From: Scandinavium lactucae
GTDB lineage: Bacteria; Pseudomonadota; Gammaproteobacteria; Enterobacterales; Enterobacteriaceae
Assembly (NCBI RefSeq): GCF_033843265.1
Contig: NZ_JAWXRD010000001.1
Location: forward strand, 384,373-448,372
Length of the DNA: 64,000 nucleotides
Direction of reading: 5' to 3'
Of the stretch, positions 6,825 to 15,599 are shown piece after piece; the first letter of the stretch is position 1; every line of letters starts with the position of its first letter. The position numbers and the translations under genes are program-made. The notes below the pieces were generated by a model, which saw only the letters and a list, made by a program, of their open reading frames with translations, did no database searches and had not been told where the DNA came from.

Positions 6825-9386
6825 ATGGCGGGGAATGACCGCGAGCCGATTGGACGTAAAGGCAAGCCTGCGCGTCCGGCTAAGCAAAAGGTTAGCCGTC
6901 GTCGTCTCAGGGACGAAGAGTACGACGACGATGATTACGAAGATGAGGATGAAGAGCCGATGCCGCGTAATGGAAAAGGTAAGGGCAAGAAGCCGCGTCG
7001 CAAGTACGGCTGGTTCTGGCTGCTGGTAAAAATCGGTATCGTCTTTGCGGTACTGATGGCCATTTACGGCGTCTATCTGGACCAGAAAATCCGCGCCCGT
7101 ATTGACGGTAAAGTGTGGCAACTGCCCGCGGCGGTCTACGGTCGGATGGTGAACCTCGAACCGGATATGTCGGTCAGCAAGAACGAGATGGTGCGTCTGC
7201 TGACGGCCACGCAGTACCGCCAGGTGACGGCGATGACCCGTCCAGGCGAGTTTACCGTGCAGGCCAATAGCATCGAGATGATTCGTCGTCCGTTTGATTT
7301 CCCGGACAGTAAAGAAGGACAGGTGCGTGCGCGTCTGACCTTCGATGGCGATCGTCTGGACTCGATTACCAATATGGAGAACAACCGCCAGTTCGGTTTC
7401 TTCCGTCTTGATCCGCGTCTGATAACCATGATGTCGTCGCCGAACGGTGAACAGCGTCTGTTTGTGCCGCGCAGCGGTTTCCCGGATCTGTTGATCGACA
7501 CGCTGATCGCCACCGAAGACCGTCATTTCTACGAGCACGACGGGATAAGCTTCTACTCGATGGGGCGTGCTGTGCTGGCGAACCTGACGGCGGGCCGCAC
7601 GGTGCAAGGGGCAAGTACCCTGACTCAGCAGCTGGTGAAAAACCTGTTCCTCTCCAGCGAACGCTCCTACTGGCGTAAAGCCAACGAAGCGTACATGGCG
7701 TTGATCATGGATGCCCGTTACAGCAAAGACCGTATTCTTGAGCTGTACATGAACGAGGTTTATCTCGGTCAGAGCGGTGATAATGAGATCCGCGGCTTCC
7801 CGCTGGCGAGCCTGTACTACTTTGGCCGCCCGGTGGAAGAGCTGAGCCTTGACCAGCAGGCACTGCTGGTGGGCATGGTGAAAGGCGCGTCAATTTATAA
7901 TCCGTGGCGTAACCCTAAACTGGCGCTGGAGCGTCGTAATCTGGTCCTGCGTCTGCTGCAACAGCAGAATGTTATCGATCAGGAGCTGTACGACATGCTG
8001 AGCGCGCGCCCTCTGGGTGTGCAGCCGCGCGGCGGCGTCATTTCACCGCAGCCAGCATTTATGCAGATGGTGCGTCAGGAGTTGCAGGCTAAGCTCGGCG
8101 ATAAAGTGAAAGATCTTTCCGGTGTGAAAATCTTTACCACCTTCGATTCCGTTGCGCAGGATGCCGCTGAAAAAGCCGCTACTGAAGGCATTCCGGTGCT
8201 CAAGAAACAGCGCAAGCTGAACGATCTTGAAACCGCGATGGTCATTGTTGACCGTATGACCGGTGAAGTGCGGGCCATGGTTGGCGGCGCGGAACCGCAG
8301 TATGCGGGCTATAACCGCGCGATGCAGGCGCGTCGTTCGATTGGTTCTCTGGCAAAACCAGCGACCTATCTGACCGCGCTGAGTCAGGCGAATACCTACC
8401 GCCTGAATACCTGGATTGCCGATGCGCCAGTCACTATTCATCTGTCGAACGGCCAGACATGGTCGCCGCAGAACGATGATAAGCGCTTTAGCGGTCAGGT
8501 AATGCTGGTGGACGCGCTGACCCGTTCGATGAACGTACCAACGGTTAATCTTGGAATGGCGCTGGGTCTGCCAGCGATCACTGATACCTGGCAGAAACTG
8601 GGTGTGCCGAAAGAGCAGCTGCATCCGGTTCCGGCGATGATTCTGGGGGCGCTGAACCTGACGCCAATCGAAGTGGCGCAGGCGTTCCAGACCATCGCCA
8701 GCGGCGGTAACCGTGCGCCGCTCTCCGCGCTGCGTTCGGTGATTGCTGAAGATGGCACCGTGCTGTACCAGAGCTATCCGCAGGCTGAACGTGCTGTTCC
8801 GGCTCAGGCGGCGTACATGACGCTGTGGACCATGCAGCAGGTTGTGCAGCGTGGTACGGGTCGCCAACTGGGTGCGAAGTACCCGAACCTGCATCTGGCG
8901 GGGAAAACCGGGACCACCAACAACAACGTCGATACCTGGTTTGCCGGGGTTGACGGACGTGAAGTGGTCATCACCTGGGTCGGTCGCGATAACAACCAGC
9001 CGACCAAGCTGTACGGGGCCAGCGGCGCGATGTCCATTTACCAGCGCTATCTTGCCAACGAGTCGCCGATCCCACTGGATCTGACTCCGCCGGAAGATAT
9101 CGTCAACATGGGCGTCGACGAAAACGGCAACTTTATCTGCGGTGGCGGTGGTATGCGCCAGCTTCCTGTCTGGACCACCGATCCGGGTCAGCTCTGCCAG
9201 CAGAGCCAGGCGATGCAGCAACAGCAGCAGGACGCGAATCCGTTCAGCGGCTCAACGCAGCAGCAACAGCAGCCGCAACAACAGCAACCGCAACAACAGC
9301 AACCGCAACAGCAGCAACAACCTGCGCAGCAGGAAAAAAGCGACGGTGTCGCGGGCTGGATTAAAGATATGTTTGGCGGTAATTAA
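6825..9386 (+). CDS. mrcB: Bifunctional penicillin-binding protein 1b
   Basis: An inner-membrane enzyme that polymerises glycan strands (transglycosylase) and cross-links them (transpeptidase) during wall growth. Domains in 853 residues: an acidic/basic cytoplasmic tail (1-60), one membrane segment (about 63-86), a UB2H region, transglycosylase with catalytic E231 (TEDRHFYEH), and transpeptidase with S508 in SLAK, SMN at 568-570 and KTGT at 694-697. ATG at 6960 (Met46) corresponds to the internal start of the E. coli gamma form. The C-terminal tail (about 791-836) is a glutamine-rich repeat, longer than in E. coli (844 residues in total). Confidence 0.97.
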   Translation: MAGNDREPIGRKGKPARPAKQKVSRRRLRDEEYDDDDYEDEDEEPMPRNGKGKGKKPRRKYGWFWLLVKIGIVFAVLMAIYGVYLDQKIRARIDGKVWQLPAAVYGRMVNLEPDMSVSKNEMVRLLTATQYRQVTAMTRPGEFTVQANSIEMIRRPFDFPDSKEGQVRARLTFDGDRLDSITNMENNRQFGFFRLDPRLITMMSSPNGEQRLFVPRSGFPDLLIDTLIATEDRHFYEHDGISFYSMGRAVLANLTAGRTVQGASTLTQQLVKNLFLSSERSYWRKANEAYMALIMDARYSKDRILELYMNEVYLGQSGDNEIRGFPLASLYYFGRPVEELSLDQQALLVGMVKGASIYNPWRNPKLALERRNLVLRLLQQQNVIDQELYDMLSARPLGVQPRGGVISPQPAFMQMVRQELQAKLGDKVKDLSGVKIFTTFDSVAQDAAEKAATEGIPVLKKQRKLNDLETAMVIVDRMTGEVRAMVGGAEPQYAGYNRAMQARRSIGSLAKPATYLTALSQANTYRLNTWIADAPVTIHLSNGQTWSPQNDDKRFSGQVMLVDALTRSMNVPTVNLGMALGLPAITDTWQKLGVPKEQLHPVPAMILGALNLTPIEVAQAFQTIASGGNRAPLSALRSVIAEDGTVLYQSYPQAERAVPAQAAYMTLWTMQQVVQRGTGRQLGAKYPNLHLAGKTGTTNNNVDTWFAGVDGREVVITWVGRDNNQPTKLYGASGAMSIYQRYLANESPIPLDLTPPEDIVNMGVDENGNFICGGGGMRQLPVWTTDPGQLCQQSQAMQQQQQDANPFSGSTQQQQQPQQQQPQQQQPQQQQQPAQQEKSDGVAGWIKDMFGGN

Positions 9387-9392
9387 GACCTT

Positions 9393-9423
9393 ACCCCTCA
9401 TCCACTCGGGTGGGGGGTTTATT
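9393..9423 (+). terminator. Probable mrcB terminator
   Basis: An interrupted stem (ACCCC...CCAC-TCGG-GTGG...GGGGT, with a four-base bulge) is followed by TTTATTT, 7 bases after the mrcB stop. Confidence 0.6.
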
Positions 9424-9509
9424 TGAACCTCGGCTTAACCTTCTTTTAACTCCCTACTTACCATCAGGTTATTTTTTAAACCCTCAATTCTGGTAGGGGC
9501 GTATTCCGC

Positions 9510-9539
9510 TTGCTATGCCTTCTGCGTTTCGCCTATTAT
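9510..9539 (+). promoter_or_regulatory. Candidate fhuA promoter
   Basis: TTGCTA (9510-9515) and TATTAT (9534-9539) are separated by 18 bases. A Fur-type site begins 8 bases downstream, over the expected transcription start. Confidence 0.6.
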
Positions 9540-9546
9540 TCTGCGG

Positions 9547-9565
9547 CATAATAATAATTCTCGTT
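9547..9565 (+). promoter_or_regulatory. Putative Fur box of the fhu operon
   Basis: An AT-rich run of ATAAT repeats matches the 19-base Fur consensus at about 12 positions. Further ATCATT-like hexamers follow to about 9580. Position and sequence resemble the E. coli fhuA operator. Iron-bound Fur would repress fhuACDB. Confidence 0.7.
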
Positions 9566-9602
9566 TACGTTATCATTCATTCAATATCATCAGAGAAGAC
9601 TC

Positions 9603-11810
9603 ATGGCGCGTCCTAACACTGCTCAGCCAATTAATACCTCCGTGCGCAAACTCGCACTGGTAATAGCCACAGCGGTCAGCGGCATGTCTGTCAGCGCACA
9701 GGCTGCAACCCCCGCGAAAGAAGAAACCATTACCGTGACGGCCGCACCGGTCGCACAGGAAAGCGCGTGGGGCCCGGCGGCAACCATCGCGGCGAAACAC
9801 TCCGCCACCGCCACCAAAACCGACACGCCGATTGAAAAGACGCCGCAGTCTATTTCGGTGGTGACACGTGCCGAAATGGACATGAAGCAGCCCGCGACGG
9901 TGAAAGAAGCGCTGGCCTATACGCCGGGTGTGTTCTCCACTCGCGGCAGCTCCACGACTTATGATGTGGTGTCCATTCGCGGTTTCACCACTTCTACAAC
10001 GGTTAATACCAATCAATACCTCGACGGCATGAAGCTTCAGGGTGATAACTACTCTGAAATGTCGATGGACCCGTATTTCCTCGAACGCGTAGAAGTGATG
10101 CGCGGTCCGGTATCCGTGTTGTACGGGAAAAGTAACCCCGGCGGTATCGTCAGCATGGTCAGCAAGCGCCCGACCACTGAACCGCTGCGTGAAATCCAGT
10201 TCAAAATGGGCACCGACAATCTGTGGCAGACCGGGTTCGACTTCAGCGATGCGATTGACGATGACGGCGTGTGGTCTTATCGCCTGACCGGTCTTGGCCG
10301 CAGTCAAAACGCGCAGCAGGAAATGGTGAAATCCACCCGCTACGCCATTGCGCCCTCGTTCAGCTGGCGTCCGGATGATAAAACTGATTTCACCTTCCTG
10401 AGCAACTTCCAGAGCGATCCGGATGCAGGTTACTACGGCTGGCTGCCGCGCGAAGGGACGGTAGTGCCGTATCACGATGCAAATGGCAATCAGCATAAGC
10501 TGCCAACCGACTTCAACGAAGGCGACCCGGATAACAAGATTTCTCGCCGCCAGAAAATGGTGGGCTACAGCTTCGCCCACGAATTTAACGATACCTTCAC
10601 CGTGCGTCAGAACCTGCGCTACGCCGAAGTGAACACGCTGTACCGCTCAGTGTACGGCAACGGCTATATCGCGCCGGGCCAGATCAGCCGCGCCTATGTT
10701 CGTTCAGATGAAAACATGAATAGCTTCACCGTGGACAACCAGCTGCAATCCAAATTTGCCACTGGCGACGTGGATCACACGCTGTTGACCGGGGTGGACT
10801 ATATGCGGATGCGCAATGATATAGACGCTGACTACGGTTCAGCCGATCCTATCAGCATGGATAACCCGCAGTATGGCGATCCGAATATCAATGTAACCTT
10901 CCCGTATGCGGTGCTGAACCGTCAGGAACAGACCGGCCTGTACGTGCAGGATCAGGCGGAATGGGATAAGTGGGTACTGACCCTGGGCGGGCGTTATGAC
11001 TTCGCTAAAACGTCGACTCTGACGCGTTCGTCGAACACCACTGCTGAAGTTAACGATCATCAGTTCACCTGGCGCGGTGGCCTGAATTATCTGTTTGATA
11101 ACGGGATTTCTCCGTACTTCAGCTACAGTGAATCCTTCGAGCCACTCTCCGGTGCCACGATGAATGGCAAACCGTTCAACCCGTCTAACGGCAAGCAGTA
11201 CGAAGCGGGTGTGAAGTACGTACCGAAAGACATGCCAGTGGTGGTCACGGCGGCGGTGTATCAGCTGACCAAAGATGGCAACCTGACGGCGGATCCAAGC
11301 GCGCCAACCAGCGGCTTTAGCGTGCAGGGCGGCGAGATTCGATCCCGTGGCGTAGAGCTGGAGGCGAAAGCGGCACTGAATGCCAACCTCAACCTGACCG
11401 CGTCTTACACCTTCACCGATGCGAAATACACCCAGGACACCTGGTATGAAGGTAAACGTCCGGCAGAGATCCCACGTAACATGGCGTCACTGTGGGCGGA
11501 TTATACCTTCCATGAAACGGCGCTGAGCGGTCTGACGATCGGGGCGGGCGGACGCTATATCGGCAATACTGTCAGCTACTATTCAGCCAACTCGCCGAAA
11601 GCGTATCAATCGTTCAACGTGGCGGGATATGCGCTGATGGATGCCACCGTGAAATACGATCTGGCACGTTTCGGTCTGCCGGGATCGTCGGTGGGGGTGA
11701 ACGTCACCAATCTGTTCGATCGTGAATACGTTTCCAGCTGCTACAGCGAATATGCGTGCTACTGGGGATCCGAGCGTCAGGTTGTGGCCACTGCCACCTT
11801 CCGTTTCTAA
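9603..11810 (+). CDS. fhuA: Ferrichrome TonB-dependent outer membrane receptor
   Basis: Imports ferrichrome-iron across the outer membrane using TonB energy; in E. coli it is also the receptor for phages T1, T5 and phi80 and for colicin M. Of its 735 residues, the first 34 form a signal peptide (cleavage after SAQA). A TonB box ETITVTA lies at 41-47, then a plug domain to about residue 160 and a 22-strand barrel ending in Phe. The paired cysteines near the end (C713, C719) are kept. The extracellular region matching E. coli loop 4 is much shorter and lacks that loop's disulphide. First gene of the fhuACDB operon. Confidence 0.96.
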   Translation: MARPNTAQPINTSVRKLALVIATAVSGMSVSAQAATPAKEETITVTAAPVAQESAWGPAATIAAKHSATATKTDTPIEKTPQSISVVTRAEMDMKQPATVKEALAYTPGVFSTRGSSTTYDVVSIRGFTTSTTVNTNQYLDGMKLQGDNYSEMSMDPYFLERVEVMRGPVSVLYGKSNPGGIVSMVSKRPTTEPLREIQFKMGTDNLWQTGFDFSDAIDDDGVWSYRLTGLGRSQNAQQEMVKSTRYAIAPSFSWRPDDKTDFTFLSNFQSDPDAGYYGWLPREGTVVPYHDANGNQHKLPTDFNEGDPDNKISRRQKMVGYSFAHEFNDTFTVRQNLRYAEVNTLYRSVYGNGYIAPGQISRAYVRSDENMNSFTVDNQLQSKFATGDVDHTLLTGVDYMRMRNDIDADYGSADPISMDNPQYGDPNINVTFPYAVLNRQEQTGLYVQDQAEWDKWVLTLGGRYDFAKTSTLTRSSNTTAEVNDHQFTWRGGLNYLFDNGISPYFSYSESFEPLSGATMNGKPFNPSNGKQYEAGVKYVPKDMPVVVTAAVYQLTKDGNLTADPSAPTSGFSVQGGEIRSRGVELEAKAALNANLNLTASYTFTDAKYTQDTWYEGKRPAEIPRNMASLWADYTFHETALSGLTIGAGGRYIGNTVSYYSANSPKAYQSFNVAGYALMDATVKYDLARFGLPGSSVGVNVTNLFDREYVSSCYSEYACYWGSERQVVATATFRF

Positions 11811-11820
11811 CTCTCTTTCA

Positions 11821-11843
11821 GGCGCGGTTTTCCGCGCCTTTTT
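11821..11843 (+). terminator. Intrinsic terminator between fhuA and fhuC
   Basis: A perfect GGCGCGG-TTTT-CCGCGCC stem followed by five T, 10 bases after the fhuA stop and 14 bases before the fhuC ATG. It should lower fhuCDB transcripts relative to fhuA, which suits one abundant receptor and fewer transporters. Confidence 0.85.
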
Positions 11844-11857
11844 ACACGTTGGTCGCT

Positions 11858-12655
11858 ATGCAGGAAAATACCGCCGTTCCCGACACCACGTTCGCCCTGA
11901 ACGATGTTACCTTCCGTGTGCCAGGCCGTACGCTGCTGCACCCGCTTTCGCTGACCTTTCCAGCGGGCAAAGTCACTGGCCTTATCGGCCATAACGGCTC
12001 GGGAAAATCCACGCTGCTAAAAATGTTGGGCCGTCACCAGCCGCCTTCTGAAGGCGATATTCTGCTGGATGGTCAACCGCTGGACAGCTGGAACAGCAAG
12101 GCCTTCGCGCGTAAGGTGGCGTATCTGCCGCAGCAGTTGCCGCAGGCTGAAGGGATGACGGTTCGCGAACTGGTGGCGATTGGTCGCTATCCGTGGCACG
12201 GCGCGCTGGGGCGTTTTGGTGCCGCAGACCGTCAGAAAGTGGAAGACGCGATTGCGCTGGTCGGCCTTAAACCGCTGGCTCACCGCCTGGTGGACAGCCT
12301 CTCCGGTGGCGAACGTCAGCGTGCGTGGATTGCAATGCTGGTGGCGCAGGACAGCCGCTGTCTGCTGCTGGATGAACCGACCTCGGCGCTGGATATCGCG
12401 CATCAGGTTGACGTCCTGGCGCTGGTCCATCGCCTGAGCCAACAGCGTGGCCTGACGGTGATCGCTGTGCTGCATGACATCAACATGGCGGCGCGCTACT
12501 GCGATTATCTGGTGGCGCTGCGCGGGGGCGAAATGATTGCCCAGGGCACGCCAGAAACGCTGATGCGCAGTGACACGCTGGAACACATTTACGGAATTCC
12601 GATGGGGATCCTGCCGCATCCAGCAGGTGCCGCCCCGGTAAGCTTTGTCTATTGA
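11858..12655 (+). CDS. fhuC: Ferric hydroxamate ABC transporter ATP-binding protein
   Basis: Cytoplasmic ATPase that drives FhuB-mediated import of iron(III) hydroxamates. It has 265 residues, as in E. coli. Walker A GHNGSGKST is at 44-52, the signature LSGGERQ at 148-154 and Walker B LLLDEP at 169-174. The frame is open back into fhuA, but the family N-terminus (MQENT, then FALNDVTFRVPGR) begins at this ATG. The ribosome site is weak. Its stop codon overlaps the fhuD ATG by one base (TGATG), implying coupled translation. Confidence 0.97.
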   Translation: MQENTAVPDTTFALNDVTFRVPGRTLLHPLSLTFPAGKVTGLIGHNGSGKSTLLKMLGRHQPPSEGDILLDGQPLDSWNSKAFARKVAYLPQQLPQAEGMTVRELVAIGRYPWHGALGRFGAADRQKVEDAIALVGLKPLAHRLVDSLSGGERQRAWIAMLVAQDSRCLLLDEPTSALDIAHQVDVLALVHRLSQQRGLTVIAVLHDINMAARYCDYLVALRGGEMIAQGTPETLMRSDTLEHIYGIPMGILPHPAGAAPVSFVY

Positions 12656-13545
12656 TGAATGACTCTCTCCTGATTAGCCGTCGTCGTTTACTGACGGCGA
12701 TGGCGGTGTCGCCTCTGCTCTGGCAGATGAATAGCGCGCGTGCCGCGACGGTGGATTTGACCCGCATTGTGGCCCTCGAATGGCTGCCGGTCGAGCTGCT
12801 GCTGGCGCTGGGGATCACCCCTTATGGTGTCGCTGATATTCCCAACTACAAACTGTGGGTCAATGAGCCTGCTTTGCCTGCGTCGGTGATTGATGTTGGC
12901 CTGCGCACCGAACCGAACCTCGAACTGCTGACCGAAATGAAGCCGTCGTATATGGTGTGGTCGGCAGGCTATGGCCCGTCGGCGGATAAGCTGGCGCGTA
13001 TCGCCCCAGGGCGGGGTTTTAATTTCAGCGACGGCAAAAATCCGCTGGCTAATGCGCGGCAGTCACTGATGGAAATGGGTCAATTGCTGGGCCGTGAACG
13101 GCAGGCGCAGGCGCATCTCAACCATTTCGATGATTATGTGGCGCAGCATAAACCGCGTTTTGCCGCTCGTGGGGCTCGACCGCTGTTGATGATTACGCTG
13201 CTCGATGCGCGGCATGTGCTGGCCTTCGGCCCGAACTGCCTGTTCCAGCAAATCCTTGATGACTATGGCATCGTCAATGCCTGGCAGGGGGAAACCAACT
13301 TCTGGGGCAGTCAGGTGGTCGGCATCGACCGGCTCGGCGAGTTTAAAGACGTCGACGTTATCTGCTTCGATCACGGTAATGAGACCGAGATGCAAAAAAT
13401 GATCGCCACGCCGCTGTGGCAGGCGATGCCGTTTGTGCGCCAGCAGCGATTCCAGCGCGTGCCAGCGGTGTGGTTCTACGGTGCGACACTGTCGGTGATG
13501 AATTTTATCCGGATTCTGGATACGGCGCTGGGAGGCAAAGCATGA
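12655..13545 (+). CDS. fhuD: Ferric hydroxamate periplasmic binding protein
   Basis: Periplasmic protein that carries ferrichrome and related hydroxamates from FhuA to FhuBC. It has 296 residues. The N-terminus holds a twin-arginine export signal (SRRRLLTAMA) ending near ARA at about residue 30; FhuD is a Tat substrate in E. coli. I use the ATG overlapping the fhuC stop; a TTG one codon earlier is in frame but unlikely. The final ATGA overlap with fhuB shows tight operon packing. Confidence 0.96.
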   Translation: MNDSLLISRRRLLTAMAVSPLLWQMNSARAATVDLTRIVALEWLPVELLLALGITPYGVADIPNYKLWVNEPALPASVIDVGLRTEPNLELLTEMKPSYMVWSAGYGPSADKLARIAPGRGFNFSDGKNPLANARQSLMEMGQLLGRERQAQAHLNHFDDYVAQHKPRFAARGARPLLMITLLDARHVLAFGPNCLFQQILDDYGIVNAWQGETNFWGSQVVGIDRLGEFKDVDVICFDHGNETEMQKMIATPLWQAMPFVRQQRFQRVPAVWFYGATLSVMNFIRILDTALGGKA

Positions 13546-15524
13546 GCCCGCGTAGTGCTCGTCTCCCGGCGGTAGTGCTGCTGTTGTTGTTTATCGCCTC
13601 GGCGTGGCTGAGCTGGCATAACTTCAACGTGGCGCTACCGCGCGCCCAGTGGCAGGAAGCGCTGTGGCAACCGAATGTCGACAGCATTCGCCAGATGCTG
13701 TTCCACTACAGCTTGCTGCCCCGGCTGGTGGTTTCGCTGCTGGTGGGCGCAGGGCTTGGGCTGGTCGGGGTTCTGTTCCAGCAGGTGTTGCGTAATCCTC
13801 TCGCTGAACCGACCACGCTGGGCGTGGCGACCGGGGCGCAGCTCGGGATCACCATCACCACCCTGTGGGCATTGCCCGGCGTATTTACCACGCAGTTTGC
13901 CGCGCTGGTCGGCGCATGCGTGGTGGGCGCGCTGGTGTTTGGCGTCTCGTGGGGCAAACGCCTCTCTCCGGTGACGCTGATCCTCGCCGGGCTGGTGGTG
14001 AGTATGTACTGCGGGGCAGTGAATCAGCTGTTGGTCATCTTCCATCACGATCAGCTGCAAAGCATGTTCCTGTGGAGCACCGGGACGCTGACGCAAACCG
14101 ACTGGAGCGTGGTGCAAAAGCTGTGGCCGCAGCTGCTCGGCGGCGTGATGTTGACGCTGTTGCTGCTGCGTCCGTTAACCTTGATGGGGCTGGACGACGG
14201 CGTGGCGCGTAACCTCGGCCTGGCGCTGTCGCTGGCGCGTCTCGGGGCACTGACGCTGGCGATTGTGATAAGCGCGCTGCTGGTCAATGCGGTGGGGATC
14301 ATCGGCTTTATCGGCCTGTTCGCGCCGCTGTTGGCGAAAATGCTCGGCGCACGTCGGTTGCTCTCCCGGCTGATGCTGGCCCCGTTGATCGGGGCGCTGA
14401 TCCTTTGGCTGTCTGACCAGCTGATTGTGTGGCTGTCTCAGGTGTGGATGGAAGTCTCCACCGGTTCCGTGACCGCGCTGATTGGTGCGCCGCTGCTGCT
14501 GTGGCTGCTGCCGCGTCTGCGCAGTATCAGCGCTCCGGCGATGGATGCGGGCGATCGCGTGGCGGTTGAGCGTCAGCGGGTGCTGGCGTGGTCACTCGGC
14601 GGTCTGGCGCTGCTGCTGTTGGGGATGCTGGCCGCGCTTTCGCTGGGGCGTGATGCGCACGGCTGGCACTGGGCGAGTGGCGATTTACTTAGTGCGCTGA
14701 TGGAATGGCGTGCGCCCCGCATTCTGGCGGCGCTGGTCGCCGGGATGATGCTGGCGGTGGCGGGGTGTATTATTCAGCGCCTGACCGGCAACCCAATGGC
14801 GAGCCCGGAAGTGTTGGGGATTTCGTCCGGGGCGGCATTCGGCGTGGTGCTGATGCTGTTCTTCGTGCCGGGCAATGCCTTTGGTTGGCTATTGCCTGCG
14901 GGCAGTCTGGGGGCGGCTGCGACCCTGATGATCATTCTGATTGCCTCGGGACGCGGAGGATTCTCCCCGCACCGGATGCTGTTAGCCGGGATGGCGCTCA
15001 GTACCGCCTTCACCATGCTGCTGACCATGTTACAGGCCAGCGGCGATCCGCGCATGGCGCAGATCCTGACCTGGATAGCCGGTTCGACCTATAACGCGTC
15101 GTATCAGCAGGTGCTGTACACCGGGCTGGTGATGGGAGTCCTGTTTGCACTGACCCCGCTGTGTCGTCGCTGGCTGGCTATTCTGCCGCTGGGCGGTGAT
15201 ACCGCACGGTCGGTCGGAATGGCACTTACGCCGACGCGGGTGGCATTGTTGCTGCTGGCCGCCAGCCTGACGGCAACGGCGACGATGACCATTGGACCGC
15301 TGAGCTTTGTCGGCCTGATGGCCCCGCATATTGCGCGAATGATGGGCTTCCGCCGGACGATGCCGCACATGATCCTGTCTGCACTGGTAGGGGGGATTTT
15401 GCTGGTGTTCGCCGACTGGTGCGGAAGGATGATTCTGTTCCCGTACCAGATCCCGGCCGGGTTGCTGTCGACGTTTATCGGTGCGCCGTACTTTATCTAT
15501 CTGCTGAGAAAACAGAGTCGGTAA
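13542..15524 (+). CDS. fhuB: Ferric hydroxamate ABC transporter permease
   Basis: Inner-membrane channel for ferric hydroxamates. Its 660 residues are two fused FecCD-type permease halves (roughly 1-330 and 331-660), each with about ten hydrophobic segments. Each half carries the family loop that contacts FhuC (VGFIGLFAPLLAK-like in the first half, GPLSFVGLMAPHIAR in the second). The start is the ATG inside the fhuD ATGA overlap, with GGAGG 8 bases upstream; the frame is open further back inside fhuD, but that is out-of-frame coding shadow. Last gene of the operon; a REP-type element follows. Confidence 0.97.
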   Translation: MSPRSARLPAVVLLLLFIASAWLSWHNFNVALPRAQWQEALWQPNVDSIRQMLFHYSLLPRLVVSLLVGAGLGLVGVLFQQVLRNPLAEPTTLGVATGAQLGITITTLWALPGVFTTQFAALVGACVVGALVFGVSWGKRLSPVTLILAGLVVSMYCGAVNQLLVIFHHDQLQSMFLWSTGTLTQTDWSVVQKLWPQLLGGVMLTLLLLRPLTLMGLDDGVARNLGLALSLARLGALTLAIVISALLVNAVGIIGFIGLFAPLLAKMLGARRLLSRLMLAPLIGALILWLSDQLIVWLSQVWMEVSTGSVTALIGAPLLLWLLPRLRSISAPAMDAGDRVAVERQRVLAWSLGGLALLLLGMLAALSLGRDAHGWHWASGDLLSALMEWRAPRILAALVAGMMLAVAGCIIQRLTGNPMASPEVLGISSGAAFGVVLMLFFVPGNAFGWLLPAGSLGAAATLMIILIASGRGGFSPHRMLLAGMALSTAFTMLLTMLQASGDPRMAQILTWIAGSTYNASYQQVLYTGLVMGVLFALTPLCRRWLAILPLGGDTARSVGMALTPTRVALLLLAASLTATATMTIGPLSFVGLMAPHIARMMGFRRTMPHMILSALVGGILLVFADWCGRMILFPYQIPAGLLSTFIGAPYFIYLLRKQSR

Positions 15525-15562
15525 TGTTCCCCGGTGGCGCTGTGCTTATCGGGGTGACGATA

Positions 15563-15594
15563 GTAGGCCGGGCAAGCGTAGCGCCGCCCGGCAT
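15563..15594. repeat. REP/PU-type palindromic element
   Basis: GCCGGGC (15567-15573) and GCCCGGC (15586-15592) flank a short centre, inside a GTAGGCCGG...GCCCGGCATC frame typical of enterobacterial REP sequences. It lies between the convergent fhuB and hemL and may stabilise or end their transcripts. Confidence 0.8.
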
Positions 15595-15599
15595 CGACT

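Noticed and set aside
8043..9221. Long antisense reading frame opposite mrcB (392 codons)
   Set aside because: It mirrors a GC-rich coding strand, has no ribosome site and no recognisable protein features. Similar shadows occur opposite bamA (37356-38423) and fabZ-lpxA (41648-42955).
9230..9330. Glutamine codon repeat as a CRISPR-like or tandem DNA array
   Set aside because: It is in-frame CAG/CAA coding for the PBP1b tail, without spacers.
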